64,000 bases of DNA. It comes from Smittia aterrima. Its lineage: Eukaryota > Arthropoda > Insecta > Diptera > Chironomidae. Both the position numbers and the translations under genes were made by a program. The DNA lies in assembly GCA_033063855.1 (NCBI GenBank), contig CP093830.1, forward strand, positions 10,726,854 to 10,790,853, in the 5' to 3' direction. Positions 49,959-62,251 of this stretch are shown here, one piece after another (within the stretch, counting starts at the first letter, position 1; each line of letters starts with the position of its first letter). A model generated the notes under the pieces. It worked only from the letters and a program-made list of their open reading frames with translations. It did not search any database and was not told the origin of the DNA.

Positions 49959-52900
49959 ATGAATCTAAAACAATTCAGAAGACAAAAATTGCCGCGCGGT
50001 TACTTTAAAAAGCGAAAACATGAGCCTGAAACAGAAAGGCCTCCAGACATAGCCAAAATCAAGTTGAATCATATTTTTGATGAACATGCGAATACAATAC
50101 GTATGATTAAAATGTTAGTCTCAATGTTGTGCATGGGAGCGATAGTTATCCAAGGAAGTGCAACAGAATTAGAAACAACAATCGAACCTGACCTCAAAGT
50201 GTTGAGCTTAGAAACGACAATTGCGCCGTACGTTAATCATAATGGAACTGGCAGTAAGTTTATTGCGAACTAAGTTAATTTATATCATTTAAAATCATTC
50301 TCCCATTATAAGATTGCCTCTCGCTACACGTCCGAGGCGATATAACGGATTTGGATTACCTACGAGGATGTCAAGTTATTGAAGGAAACCTAATTATTTC
50401 AATTCTCGAGGATGAGACCGAAGAAAGTTACTTGAACTACACGTTTCCGTCGCTTGTTGAGATCACTGGTTACTTGATGTTATATCGAGTGTCTGGCATC
50501 AAAACCTTTTACACAATGTTCCCTAATCTGTCGGTAATCAGAGGCACCATGCTCTTCAAAGATTATTCTCTAATTGTTTATGAATGCGAAGAATTGGAAA
50601 CCCTTGGCTTTTACAAGCTTCTGACAATCGAAAGAGGTCACATAAGAATTGAGAAGAACTCTCAGCTTTGCTTCGCAGATCGAATTGATTGGTCGCTGAT
50701 TTCTGGGGCTGGAGAACATTTCATCGATGTAGGTTCAAGGTCAATTAATTCTTTTAATCAATACTTACGATTCTTCCTTGCTTTTCTTTAGAAAAACAAG
50801 AGGACACGACACTGCAATCCTTGTTCTACTACTTGTCCAAGAACTGATCAAGCTAATAAAATATTTCTTTGTTGGGATGATAAACATTGTCAAAACAAAT
50901 GTAAGAGCGACTGCAAAACAAAAATATGTTCGCCAAACGGAACTTGTTGTGATGAGTCTTGCGTTGGAGGATGCGACGATGATAATTTGTCAAAGTGTAA
51001 AGCTTGTAAGAAAGTCAAAGTTGTAGAAGGCGATAGTTTTACTTGTGCAGAAAAATGTCCACCAGGAAAGTTCGAGGTAAATGACTGCAATGTAATTAGG
51101 ATAAAACATCAAATTAATCAAATATCTCTTCACAGTATCTAAATCGTCGTTGTCTCACAAGACATGAATGTTTTGAGAGGAATTCAATCGTGAAGAAAGA
51201 TATAACGAACATATCTCAATTCTCATCACCATTTATCCCACATAACGGTTTTTGTGAGCGAGGCTGTCCACCTAACCATTTTGAAGATCGAACAGTGAAG
51301 AATGAAACAATTTGTACGAGATGTGGAGTAGAATGTCTCAAACGTTGCGCCGCACCAGTAATTGATTCGATCGCTGCAGCACAATCACTGAAAAGTTGCG
51401 CGTATATCGATGGAGCGTTGGAAATTCAAATCCGTTCTAGAAGTTTTGATCAAGCGGCCAGTATTGTCAAAGAACTCGAAAAATCCCTTTCGGATATTGA
51501 AGTTATTGAAGACTATTTAAAGGTCGCTCGTTCTTTTCCTTTGCGATCTCTCAGCTTCTTGAAAAGGCTACGACGTATCAAAGGCACGAGACTAGAAAGC
51601 AATAAGTTTGCCCTCGTAATCTGGGACAATCAGAACCTTCAAGAACTTTGGATTGACGATCAGAAACTTCAAATCGACAGAGGAAAATTCTTCTTCCACC
51701 TAAATCCGAGACTTTGCTTTAACTTAATCGAAAATTTGGCAAATAGTTCAACGCAAATTGAGAATTACGAGAATGCTAAATTGAACAATGGAGATAAAAC
51801 TCCTTGCAACATAACGGTGTTAGATGTGACTGTAGTACAGATTTATCCGCAAGCTGTTCTCTTAACGTGGCCACCGCTGAAGCTCGATGATGAGAGGTCA
51901 CTTCTAAGTTATGTCATTTATTATACTCCAACATTACAAAAGAACGTGACATTATGGGAAGGACGAGACGCATGCGGGAACGATGGGTGAGTTAAAATGA
52001 GATTATCTACTTTTATTGGATTTAAAATAAAAGCAAATCATTTCAGATGGATGGTGGATGATATCAAAGATTACACGATGAACAATGAAATATCTTATCC
52101 AATGACAAGACTAGAGCCTCACACAATGTATGCTTACTACGTCACTGCTTTCACGCTGTCGACAGAGAAGACCGGAGCACAAAGTTCAATTGACTATTTC
52201 AAAACATTACCAGGAAAGCCACAAACTGTAAGGAAGTTTACAGTGACACCAAGGAGCAGTTCAGCATTGGTGAGAATCTTGTTTAATTGTTATGAGAATC
52301 GTGTTAACATTTTTATTTCTCTTAGGATCTTAAATGGGACCCTCCGTTGAAAGTACATGGAGAACTCAGTCACTACATTATTCGAGCTAGAATAAAAGTG
52401 AATGCGGACTCGCTTGATCCAGCTCGAGACTACTGCGAAAAACGTAAGAATTATCTTAAATTTTAGTAAGCGAAAATATTTATTTTAGAATTTAATTCTA
52501 TTTTCAGCAATTGACGAATCACAAGCTAAACCACAAAACAAATACGAAGAACAGCAAAAATCTTCTATCTTTGCTGAATGCGATTGTGACACTTGCTACA
52601 ACACTTGTGAGAAGCCGAGAAAAGAAGGTGACGATCAACGACAGTTGGCGATTGATTTCGAAAATGAAATTCAAGATTTCACTTGGACGAAAGTGACAAA
52701 TGATGAACCTGTGGTCAGAGCTAAACGACAGGCACCATCAAAAAAAGAGGCTGGTTCATCTCCGCTAGAATTCCCCTTTGAGATGAGTACGGAACAAAAC
52801 AAAAAGAAAGAAGCCGATGCAAGATCAATTAAGGAATCGAAATGGGAAGAAGGTGGCTATTACAGCGAGATCTACAAAGAGATTTCTGTTAACGAGCCAA

Positions 52901-54798
52901 CAACTTTTGAGATGACTGAGCTCCGTCATTACACGCAATATCAGATTTGGGTTGTAGCTTGTCGTGCATTATATGATAGGTCAGACCCATTGTATAAGAA
53001 AGCGGATCATTACGATCCAGAGGACAATCCTTGTGGACCTTCTGCAACAATTAACGAACTAACGTTGAAAAAAGAAGGCAGTGATGATATTCATATATTT
53101 AATGCTGAAGCGGTTACCAACGGTTCTTCGGGATTAATTAATGTGACATGGAAACCACCAACAGATCCAAACGGTCATATCGCCTCTTACACAGTTCGAT
53201 ACAAAAAAAGCGACATCGAAAATACGAAATGGGAGAGCATCTGCGTCCACTACAATAAAACTTTTCACATTCTTAATCATTTAAGCAATGGAAACTACAG
53301 CATTGAAGTCGCTGCTATTTCGTTAGGCGGTCACGGCAACTTCACTACGTAAGAAAATATTTTCTCTTTTGCATTATTTTTTCTAATGTTAATGTCTTTT
53401 TTTAGAATGAAATACGTTCTTATCAACGAAACAACTGGCAATACCCTCATGTGGGCTGTTCTGTGGTCATTCCTGTTCATTCTCGTCATGATAACTATTG
53501 CTTTAGTTTATTTCATCAAGCGACACTATCTTAAAAATATCTCAAACATGAAATTAATTGCTAACGTCAATCCTGATTACGCTGGTGTTCATTATAAGCA
53601 AGATGATTGGGAGGTTGCGCGAGATAAAATAATTCAGCTGCAAGAACTTGGACAAGGATCGTTTGGAATGGTTTACGAAGGTATTGTCAAAGATTTGAAG
53701 ATCGATGGCTCGGAGACTCGTTGCGCAATAAAGACAGTCAATGAAAACGCTACGGACAAGGAAAGAATCAGCTTCCTCAATGAAGCTTCGGTCATGAAGA
53801 AGTTCGACACAGCATTTGTTGTGAGACTTCTCGGAGTTGTTTCACAATCTCAGCCGACAATGGTTATCATGGAGCTCATGCAATGTGGTGATCTTAAAGG
53901 CTTCTTGAGATCTCATCGATCAGACTACGACAGAGGCGACAACGAGCCTATTCCAAACCCTCCAACTGTAAGACAAATCGTTCAAATGTCAGCAGAAATC
54001 GCCGATGGAATGAGCTACCTCTCGGCAATGAAGTTTGTTCATCGTGACTTAGCAGCTCGTAACTGCATGGTGTCTGAAGCACTGACCGTTAAGATTGGTG
54101 ACTTTGGAATGACGAGAGATATTTACGAGACAGACTATTATAGGTTTGTGTAGTTTACATATTTAATTTATATTTGATCTTGGAATTAACTTCGTTTCTT
54201 AATATTTTCAATTTTAGAAAAGGAACGAAAGGACTCCTCCCCGTTCGGTGGATGTCTCCTGAGAGCTTAAAAGATGGCGTATTCACATCAAGTAGCGACG
54301 TGTTCAGCTTTGGTGTTGTGCTATGGGAAATGGCGACACTTGCAAGCCAGCCTTACCAAGGACTTTCCAATGACCAGGTTCTTCGTTATGTCATCGAAGG
54401 TGGTGTCATGGAGCGTCCCGAAAATTGTCCTGACAAACTCTACGAACTGATGCGCAGATGTTGGCATCATCGTCCATCTGCTCGACCAACTTTCATTGAA
54501 ATCATCGAAATGTTCATCGATGAAGTCAACCAAAACTTTAGAAACGTGGCTTTTTATTTCTCGAAGGATGGTCAAGATGCTCTTCATCAGAATCGACAGA
54601 GCGGTTACTGTAAGTAGATCTGTGCTTTCTTTTCATGATGAAATGTTTAATTGAAATTTATGAATCGCCTTAGCCGTTAACATTACGGATGATGTAACAA
54701 CTCCTTTGCGTCAAGACGAAGAAGACACTTCGAGCACTGACAACAATCGCTTTTTAATGGAGGATTTGAACAGCGGTAGAAAGTTCCATGAACTCTGA
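49959..54798 (+). CDS. InR: Insulin-like receptor tyrosine kinase
   Basis: Ten coding exons: 49959-50253, 50313-50728, 50792-51076, 51136-51986, 52047-52269, 52326-52443, 52508-53348, 53406-54143, 54218-54609, 54674-54798. Total 4,284 bp, 1,427 residues, frame intact. An internal signal segment ([16 protein letters not shown]) follows a basic leader of about 50 residues, as in Drosophila InR. Then come the L1 domain, the furin-like cysteine-rich region (exon 3), L2 and fibronectin III repeats. The alpha/beta cleavage site is RAKR at 800-803. The transmembrane helix spans about 1023-1047, with juxtamembrane NPDY at 1065-1068. In the kinase, GQGSFG is at 1092-1097, lysine 1119, HRD at 1222-1224, DFG at 1242-1244 and the activation loop YETDYY at 1250-1255. 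It binds insulin-like peptides and drives PI3K/Akt growth signalling. The cytoplasmic tail is short and lacks the long extension known from Drosophila InR, so signalling should rely on IRS/chico through NPDY. Confidence 0.97.
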
Positions 54799-57355
54799 AG
54801 CGCAAACATTTAAATTTATCGAAATTTTATTTTTGGCCATTTTATTGAAAGAAAAATCTTAATTTTAGGAAGATAACGAAAGCTTCATGTAGAGAGTAAA
54901 CGAATATTCACTGCGATGCGATTGATGAACGATTCTCTCGGAATGAGCAGACATTTAGGAGATGCAGGAAAGTTTACTTTAATTTATTTGAAAAAGAAAG
55001 AAAAAAGTATTTTACGCGATATCGACAGAAGATTGAAAATGAGCGAATTATTTTAAGCAGTTCAAGTGTGGGTTTCAGTGAGATCTTCTCTCTGATTTTG
55101 CAATGTTGACTTTACTTTGAAATGCCACAATCCTGTCAGAATGATATTTCGTTAAAGAAAAACAATTTAAACCGAGGTTCAATCAAAGCCTCGCGATCTT
55201 CTCAAATCGCAATCCATTCGCCAAAAAAGAAAGAAAAGAAATTGAAGATTCGCAGTCTTCATCGTTTTCCCCGAACTGAACAATAACACATAAAGAAAAA
55301 CTACATTCTAAGAAATAATCGTCTTGGTTAGAATGAAATTTATGGCTTTAACTTCAAATTGACTAATCAGATATTTTGTTGTTTCTTCAGTTACGCAAAA
55401 TAATTATTTGTACAATAAATCTTTTAATAGTTCAATTGAAAAATTTAATCGACACGGATTTTGGGCGAGAGATAATATTGGCGACAGATCACACAAGGGA
55501 TGTTTAAATATTTATTAGCTGATCGTTTATTTCTCATCGCTCAAACTCGAAATGCTTCCATCTCCTTTAATTAACACAAAACACACAAAAAAATATAAAG
55601 AGCATAAAAATATTTCAATGAAGATTACAAGCAGTTGATGGCGAGCATCTCTCGAAGAAGATTCAACAACAAATCTGAAACCTTTCGATATTAAAAACAT
55701 TTGAACTTTGCTTTCATTGGGTTGGGTTCAAATCGACATCAACTGCTTCGATTTTCACATCACAACAACAAAGGCTGATTTGACTTGAGAATAAAACAAA
55801 AGAAAAAGAGAAAATAGATCAAAAATTAACATTTTAAGTTTAATTGCCACGACGGACTTTTCCTATCATCATTCTCCCTCTTCCTTTCCTTCCGACACTT
55901 GCACACAAACACCGAATTGATTTTTTTTTATGAAACTGACTTTTATTGATAAATTGTATTGTTTAAAGAAAGATTTGTGTAGTGGAATCGACATTGTTGA
56001 CTAGACGAAAAATATGAAGTTGCTGCCTAGTGGAAAATGAAAGCAGTTTAGAAAATTGAGATCGCTGAGAATTTTAATTTTCAAAATAATTTCCTCATAG
56101 CCAAAATGTTTGACGCGCGTTTGTTTCGTAGCTTAATTTAGTTGGATTAGAGAGCTTCTTGAAACGAAGGAGTCGCTCACGATGAGAAGAGTTATAAGTG
56201 TAAATACATGAAAATGAATTGAATCGATATCAGGAAATAAATGAAAAATATTAATGTAAGAAATCATTTTATAATAAAAAAGAAAAAAAAAGGTTTTCAT
56301 GCGAAAGAAAATCCTTAAGCTGCAAATCAACTTCATAGCAACATACTTTGTGAGTGTGCAAACCCCAAAAGCATGTGAGCAAAACCAATGTACAGAATTA
56401 ATTCCTTCGCAAATCGCAATCCTCTCATTTACATTATAAAAGATAAGTCGTAGATTAAAATACAATCGCTGCGGGACTAACTGTCGACAGCAGGCAATTA
56501 AGTTAAAGAGTCTGAGGCGGACTGAAGTTGGTTAATATTTAATCGAATCCGTCTCAAGCTTTAAAGCTTCCGCGCAGTCTGTTGTCATCGAAAAACGGAA
56601 TGGAATCCATTCCTTGAATTTTAATTTTTTGCGGAATGACTGCCAGCAACTTGGTAGACTTTAATTGGTTTATCAAAATTAGCAAAGAATAACAAATCAG
56701 AGACATGAAAACATGAAAATGCAACTCAATAGACTAAATTACTTTAAGCACACTCACAAAAGCGTTTTTTTTTTCTAAAAAAGTATGGAAACAATGTCAA
56801 GTTCCTCGTCTCAACATTAAGCTTATTGTATACACAAATTCTGGTTTGTCGTGAAAGAAAAATAAATAAAAAAACATTGAAGAATAAAAGTTTTATAAAA
56901 TAAAAAGATTTTTTTTCTCTTGTTCAATTATTTTCAGGTTTAAATTATTTTTATTCAAAGGTTCGTTGTTGATTGAACTTTGAAAGTGAAATCATATCGA
57001 GAATTTCTTTTTTACCGGCATTGAAAACATTGAATCAATGTTGCACAACTTACAAACGAAGAAATTTACGGAAATGTGTTAGTGATTGAAGAATATCAAC
57101 TTCCAAACTTCTACGAGTGAGAGTATCAGTCCGATCGTCTTCGTCATCACTTCGCAGCAAAGAAATTAAGCAAGTGAGTTAAACTTTGTTTATCTTATCG
57201 TGAATCATGTTACCTTGAGCTTGAGCGTTAAAGTTAAACGGTTTTATCGGCTTTAAAGATAAAAAATGAAAATTTTCGTAATTCACGAAACTTCTGAACT
57301 TTTAACTTGGCCTTGACTGTTCCGGTTAGAATATTTAATTCATTTCTTTTCAGCA
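54799..57355. other. InR 3' region and thioesterase 5' leader
   Basis: About 2.5 kb without a recognised coding sequence. AATAAA hexamers cluster at about 56861-56900 (also near 55412 and 55792), so the InR 3' untranslated region may be up to 2 kb long. A probable untranslated exon of the downstream gene ends at 57173 (CAA|GTGAGT), with its intron running to 57353. Confidence 0.5.
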
Positions 57356-58004
57356 ATGGCGATCAGTTTGATAGCATTCTTGTTCTTCCTCTACGCGGTT
57401 TGGGACTTAAATTACTTCATTCGCTGTGTTTTCACTCTCGGCTATGCTCATTTCTTCCAAAAGAAGAAGAAAATAACTGAGAAGTCAATGATCTACGGTG
57501 AGAAAGAAATTGAAATTCTGGGGAAAAATTAAATTGTTAATTAAAATTCGTTTGCCTTCAGGTCTTTGCACGACTCAAGATGTTGACATTTTCATTCGAC
57601 ACATGAACAATGCTCGCTATCTACGAGAACTTGACTTCGCACGTTTCCATTATTACGGTTTGACTGGAATCTATGGAGCAATCAAAAAGCATGGAGGAGG
57701 CGCAGTTCAAGGTGCTTCAACAATTCGTTACCGTCGGACGATCCCCATCTTCAATCCATATAAGATCACCACTGAATTGATCTGGTGGGATGACAAAGCG
57801 ATTTATCTCGAACAGAAGTTTATTACATTAGACGGATTTGTTCGAGCTATCGCGATCTCAAAGCAATGCATCACAAAGGTCAATGTCTTAGATCTGATGA
57901 AAGAATTCGATGGCGGAAGTAAACGACCAGAACAGCCAGAAGAACTCAAAATCTGGCTCGAGGCCATTGAATTATCAAGCAAGAAATTGCGAAAAGACGA
58001 TTAA
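57356..58004 (+). CDS. THEM6-like hotdog-fold thioesterase family protein
   Basis: Two coding exons, 57356-57497 and 57562-58004, 585 bp, 194 residues. The start codon lies 2 bp after a strong acceptor (ttcttttcag), so a spliced 5' leader is likely. The N-terminus is hydrophobic ([16 protein letters not shown]), a signal anchor. It is followed by the acyl-CoA thioesterase-like fold with the conserved [20 protein letters not shown] motif, then [10 protein letters not shown]. This matches the THEM6 group (ER-associated in vertebrates; linked to lipid homeostasis, catalytic substrate unsettled). The D-x-D..HMNN pattern corresponds to the active-site region of 4-hydroxybenzoyl-CoA-thioesterase-like proteins. 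Confidence 0.9.
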
Positions 58005-58660
58005 CCTGTTAACTCATTCAAATCACGGGATACTCGGGTAATTAAGGTGAACTAATAGGTTTAAGGGTTACTCAGAGGTTGATGAGATAATTTTCAATAA
58101 AAAATTTAAAAATACAAAATTACTTTTTGTTATCTTAACAATCAGCCTCGATCGTTTTTTTTTTAAATTTAAAGCCTCATTACTCTTTTGGAAAATTCCA
58201 GCGAGCGAGATATGTGAGCGGAAAAACGTAAACAAACTGCTTTAGTCTTGCGCAATTGCACGACGCTCATAAAACATTCTCTGCTAGCCGAAACAATTTT
58301 CTCACCCATGAGGTCTTTCCATTTGATAGCAACAACAAAATTGCAAAAGTTCTCTCACTCAATTTTTTTCCCTCGCGCTTCTACAGACACTTGAGATTGC
58401 AAGGCGACTCAATCAGCTAACAAGCTTGTTATAAGTTGGTTTGTCGTCGAGCGTCTCGGTGCTGCTTTTAAGCTTTCGTGGTCAACGTGAAGTTTGCTCA
58501 AAAGTGGAAAATTTCTTAAGTTAAACTTTAGTTTATTATTAGAAGAAAAGAAAAATCGATAAAAGTTTCAATCGAAAAGTGAAAACTCTTAAAGGAAAAA
58601 AATCCTCGTGAAATGCAAAGTCATTGAAAAGAAAAGTCTGTGAATAGGAAATTCTTTTAA
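58005..58660. other. 3' end of the thioesterase gene and promoter of the TTC39 gene
   Basis: The first 100 bp hold the thioesterase 3' untranslated region with a polyadenylation hexamer. The rest should hold the promoter and leader of the downstream gene. No coding sequence seen. Confidence 0.5.
58096..58101 (+). terminator. AATAAA polyadenylation signal (thioesterase gene)
   Basis: A canonical hexamer 92 bp past the stop codon. Confidence 0.6.
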
Positions 58661-61609
58661 ATGGCTTCAAGGACAATCATTGACGATGACGACGACGAGG
58701 TTTGTAATTGGCCATAGCCCTAAACTTTTTTTATTTCAGCTACTGATAAGATAATTTAAAATGTGATTGGTGAACCGATGAAAACATCAACAAGATCGCG
58801 TAAAGTTGTGTAGGGGAAAATGACGAATGTTTCGTTTGTGAACGTTCATGAATTAAACGATTAAATGAGTCATTCGAGAGAGCGAGAGGGTTGGTGGAAA
58901 CTGCGTTGGCTCATTAGCAACTTGAGGAGTCTTAATAGCCGTGCAATAATAATTTAGAGATAATTCCCTTCGACCTTCACCCAAATAATCAGCGCATGAC
59001 GTCGAGTCGATGATAAGATTACGTCACTTTGAAAATTGATTGAGATCATGAATGAATCCGTAGAAAATACTACAAAAACTTCAGAAATTGTTTTTCACAA
59101 AATAAAATCAAGAATCACTTGGCGAGCTTTTAAAAGCTTTGTTTATCATTAAATCTTCTCATTCAAGAGAAGACAGTAAACATTCTCTTAGAAAACTATA
59201 AGTTTCATAAATAAATCCTTTTAAAAGAAGCCAGAAAAATTTCTTTCCTCAACTTAAGTTCAAAGTGAAATAGAAAATGTTTCACAAGTTATTGAGTTTT
59301 CTAACATCGCTGTCCTTGTCACAAAACGACGATATGATATCGTACAAAGAACTCTGACATAGAAATAGAAATAACAAGAAAAGCGATAAATTACTTTTCT
59401 AAATGTTTTAAAAGTTTCCATCGGAATCCTTTATACAACAGGTCTTTGACATTTCAAGATCAATAAAGTAGTCTTAGGGATGACGAGAAAAAAACATTTT
59501 AAACCACGTGCTTTGAAAAAACTTTTTCTCCTTTCTCTGACAAAGTCAAAAGAAAATGTAAGATGTATTTGACCTCATTTCAGTTTGAAGACGCTTGTGA
59601 TGACTTCGATCCGAGCACACTTGTTGCTTCGCCTGGCAGTTCCATGGACTTGAATCAAGCGTTGATAGAATCGAAGATGGCAATCGATTATTTCTTCAAC
59701 AATAAATTCGATGAAGCTCGTCAGTTGATGCTGCCACACGCGACTAGCTCAATTTATCATGCGGTGGGCCATGCAGTATTTCTTTTCCTTGAAGCAATGT
59801 TGACATTTGAGCATCGTCACATCGAATCGGCATCGGAGGCTTTATCTAAATGTCTTCATGTTTGCAAAAAGTTTCAACGAAAATCGACGATCTCTGAAAG
59901 TATCGGCAAGACTTTCAAAAGAGCCAATTACGAAGCTTACACCGAACTTGAGGCACACGCTGAACTCTGTTCAGCAGAAGCTTTACTCCTGAAAGCTCTC
60001 TTGACGTTTGTTGAAGACGAAACGCTGTCGTCCATGATAAAGGGCGGCATGAAGATAAGAACCTGCTTCAATAGTTACAAGTCAGTTGAATATTTTCATT
60101 AGCCTCGAGCAATTCATAACATTTTCTTTTCCTTCAGAGACTGCAACAATATTCTAATCCAACGAAAATGGGACAACGAAGGAAGTCGAACTCATTTCGA
60201 GAGTGGAGTTCGGATGGGGAATGGAACATTCAATCTGATGATTTCTCTTCTTCCGGCACGCGTGATCAAACTTTTAGAATTTATCGGTTTTTCGGGAAAC
60301 AAGCAGAGCGGCTTACAAGACTTGATGGCTGGATCGAAAATGACGGGACTGAGACAAGTCTTGTGCGTGATGACACTTCTCGGTTATCATTTAATTGTTT
60401 GTTACGTTCTTAGTCATCAAGAGGGCGACTTGGTCTTTTGCGATGAAGTCCTTCAAAAGCAGTTAACGGTAAGATGATTTTCATTGACCTAAACATCTTT
60501 CTAATTGGTTTCCTTTCTTTTCTCTTTGAAGTTGTATCCAAATGGAGTTTGGTTTCTCTTCTTCAAAGGACGACTTGAGTTCATGAAAGGAAATCTTGAC
60601 GAGGCCTTGACTTGGTACAAAAAATCATGGAAATCGCAAAATGTTTGGGTTCAGTTTCATCATTTGTGCTTCTGGGAAATTCTTTGGGTAAACAGTCTCA
60701 AGCTTGACTGGCGTGAATCAATTCTGTTCGCCAGTTATCTCGTTGAGAACAGCAAGTGGTCGAGGTGGGTTTGATAAAAGTTTTGATAAGGAAAAAAGTT
60801 TATTCTCTCGTTCTTTTCTTAGGACAATGTACAGTTATCAAAAGGCAAGTCTGATGTTAATGATAGACCCGAATGATCTTACTGCTAGTGAGAAACGAAC
60901 TATTGATCAATTGCTGCGAGAAGTGCCTCAGTACAAGCAACGAATTGCTGGAAAATCTCTTCCAATGGAAAAGTTTGCTTGTAAGAGAGCTGAACGATTC
61001 TTCTCAACGGGAATGCTTGTGATACCTGCGATAGGTGAGACTGACATAAAAAGACTTTTGATAAGCATGTTCATGACTTTGAATGTTTTCAGAGTTAATG
61101 TTCCTTTGGAATTTATTTAAAATCACCGGAAAACATTTCCACCTCGCCGATGGCGTTTATAAAATCATCGAGAAAGCGATTAAAGCGCTTGACACGGCTG
61201 GCTCAACAGATGCGATAAGAAAATTCGAAACAGACAATCGAGCGCTGCTGCTTCTGTTAAAAGGAGCTTGTCTCCGGCACATGAAAAGTCCGCTGCAGGC
61301 ATTGAAGTAAATTTCTTATTATTTCTGGTAAATAGAAAATTCTCAATTTGACGGTTCATTTGCAGATGCCTTGAGGAATCCATTGCCCTTCAAAAATCGA
61401 TAAAGGAAGATTTATTCATCATCCCTTATGCAATCGTAGAAATTGCCTTTCTACACATTGACGAAGGGCGAAGTGACTTAGCGATTAGCTATCTCGAACA
61501 TGCCAAGAAGAACTTTACCGGATATTCATTGGAATCGCGTCTTCATTTCCGTATTCACACTGCTCTCACCGATTTAAAAAGTCAAAAGGAAGCTGAAGGT
61601 GTAGAATAA
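58661..61609 (+). CDS. TTC39-family tetratricopeptide-repeat protein
   Basis: Seven coding exons: 58661-58699, 59584-60080, 60138-60468, 60532-60764, 60823-61034, 61093-61306, 61366-61609. Total 1,770 bp, 589 residues, frame intact. The first exon codes only MASRTIIDDDDDE and is followed by an 884-bp intron; the other introns are 50-65 bp. The protein is helical throughout with the outer-membrane-protein-IML2/TTC39 signature. Examples are the N-terminal ALIESKMAIDYFFNNKFDEA, the central HFESGVRMGNGTFNLMISLLP and GFSGNKQSGL, and C-terminal TPR-like helices. TTC39 proteins are soluble or membrane-associated factors; TTC39B affects HDL cholesterol through LXR turnover in mammals, and the yeast relative IML2 acts in lipid-droplet inclusion clearance. 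The precise insect role is not known. Confidence 0.92.
58700..59583 (+). other. Intron 1 of the TTC39-family gene
   Basis: An 884-bp intron, long for this window, with donor gag|gtttgt and acceptor catttcag. No nested gene or repeat recognised. Confidence 0.8.
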
Positions 61610-61628
61610 TTGTTTTGGGTTTTAGTCA

Positions 61629-61634
61629 AATAAA
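61629..61634 (+). terminator. AATAAA polyadenylation signal (TTC39 gene)
   Basis: A canonical hexamer 20 bp past the stop codon at 61609. Confidence 0.55.
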
Positions 61635-61730
61635 AGTTTGCGAATTTAAAAATTTATTTTCAAGAATCTAAAAAGTTTGAGAGGCTTAGTAATTCAAGAC
61701 CATGAGATTTGAGAATCTTTGAGTATACGA

Positions 61731-61830
61731 AGGGACATCCTTGTGAAGAATTGGAAAGCCGAGGGGACATCCTTGTTTAGAGATTTTCTATTAGCCGTTA
61801 CTGGCTTGTGTCTTCTTGAAAACGTTCCAC
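61731..61830 (+). repeat. Dispersed element, copy 2
   Basis: Same order and orientation of blocks as 45202-45291. In addition this copy contains an internal direct repeat, gggacatccttgt, repeated about 31 bp apart. No open frame of note. Confidence 0.5.
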
Positions 61831-62251
61831 TTAAAATCAATGGCTCTCTAAAATATAATTTCAAAACAAAATACTTTGCAGCTAATTTTATTGACTTTAC
61901 TTACGTACAAAAATCTTTTCTCAAAGTTTTTTAATTATCGAGATATTCATGTTTTCAAAAACCGGTTCGAAATAAAATTCAAAGCTTGAAAAAAATCTTT
62001 AAGCTTCGAGAATTGGAATCGGTCGGAAAAAATTTATTCAGAATTTTAGTCTAAGTTGAGCCTTCGACGAGGAAGCTTGTTGGACAAAGTTATTTTTCTC
62101 TTGCTTTACACTAGTGTTAGTGTCTTCACAAGAATTTTTTCGCGCGCGGCCATCTTGTTTCAATCTCGCCCCACGAAGAAAAGAAAATAAGAGTGAAAAT
62201 TAAATCGAACTGAAACCCATCCATCCGTGACTTTAACCCGGAAATATAAGG

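Larger units (their letters stand above)
61610..62251. other. Intergenic gap between the TTC39 and SERBP1 genes
   Basis: Contains the TTC39-gene polyadenylation hexamer near its left end, a dispersed element at 61731-61830, and the leader of the SERBP1-type gene on the right. No coding sequence recognised. Confidence 0.5.

Noticed and set aside
55715..55745. tRNA B-box-like ggttcaaatc
   Set aside because: No A box at the right distance and no cloverleaf can be drawn.
56133..56465. 110-codon minus-strand open frame in the InR 3' region
   Set aside because: Hydrophobic low-complexity translation of AT-rich DNA without signature.
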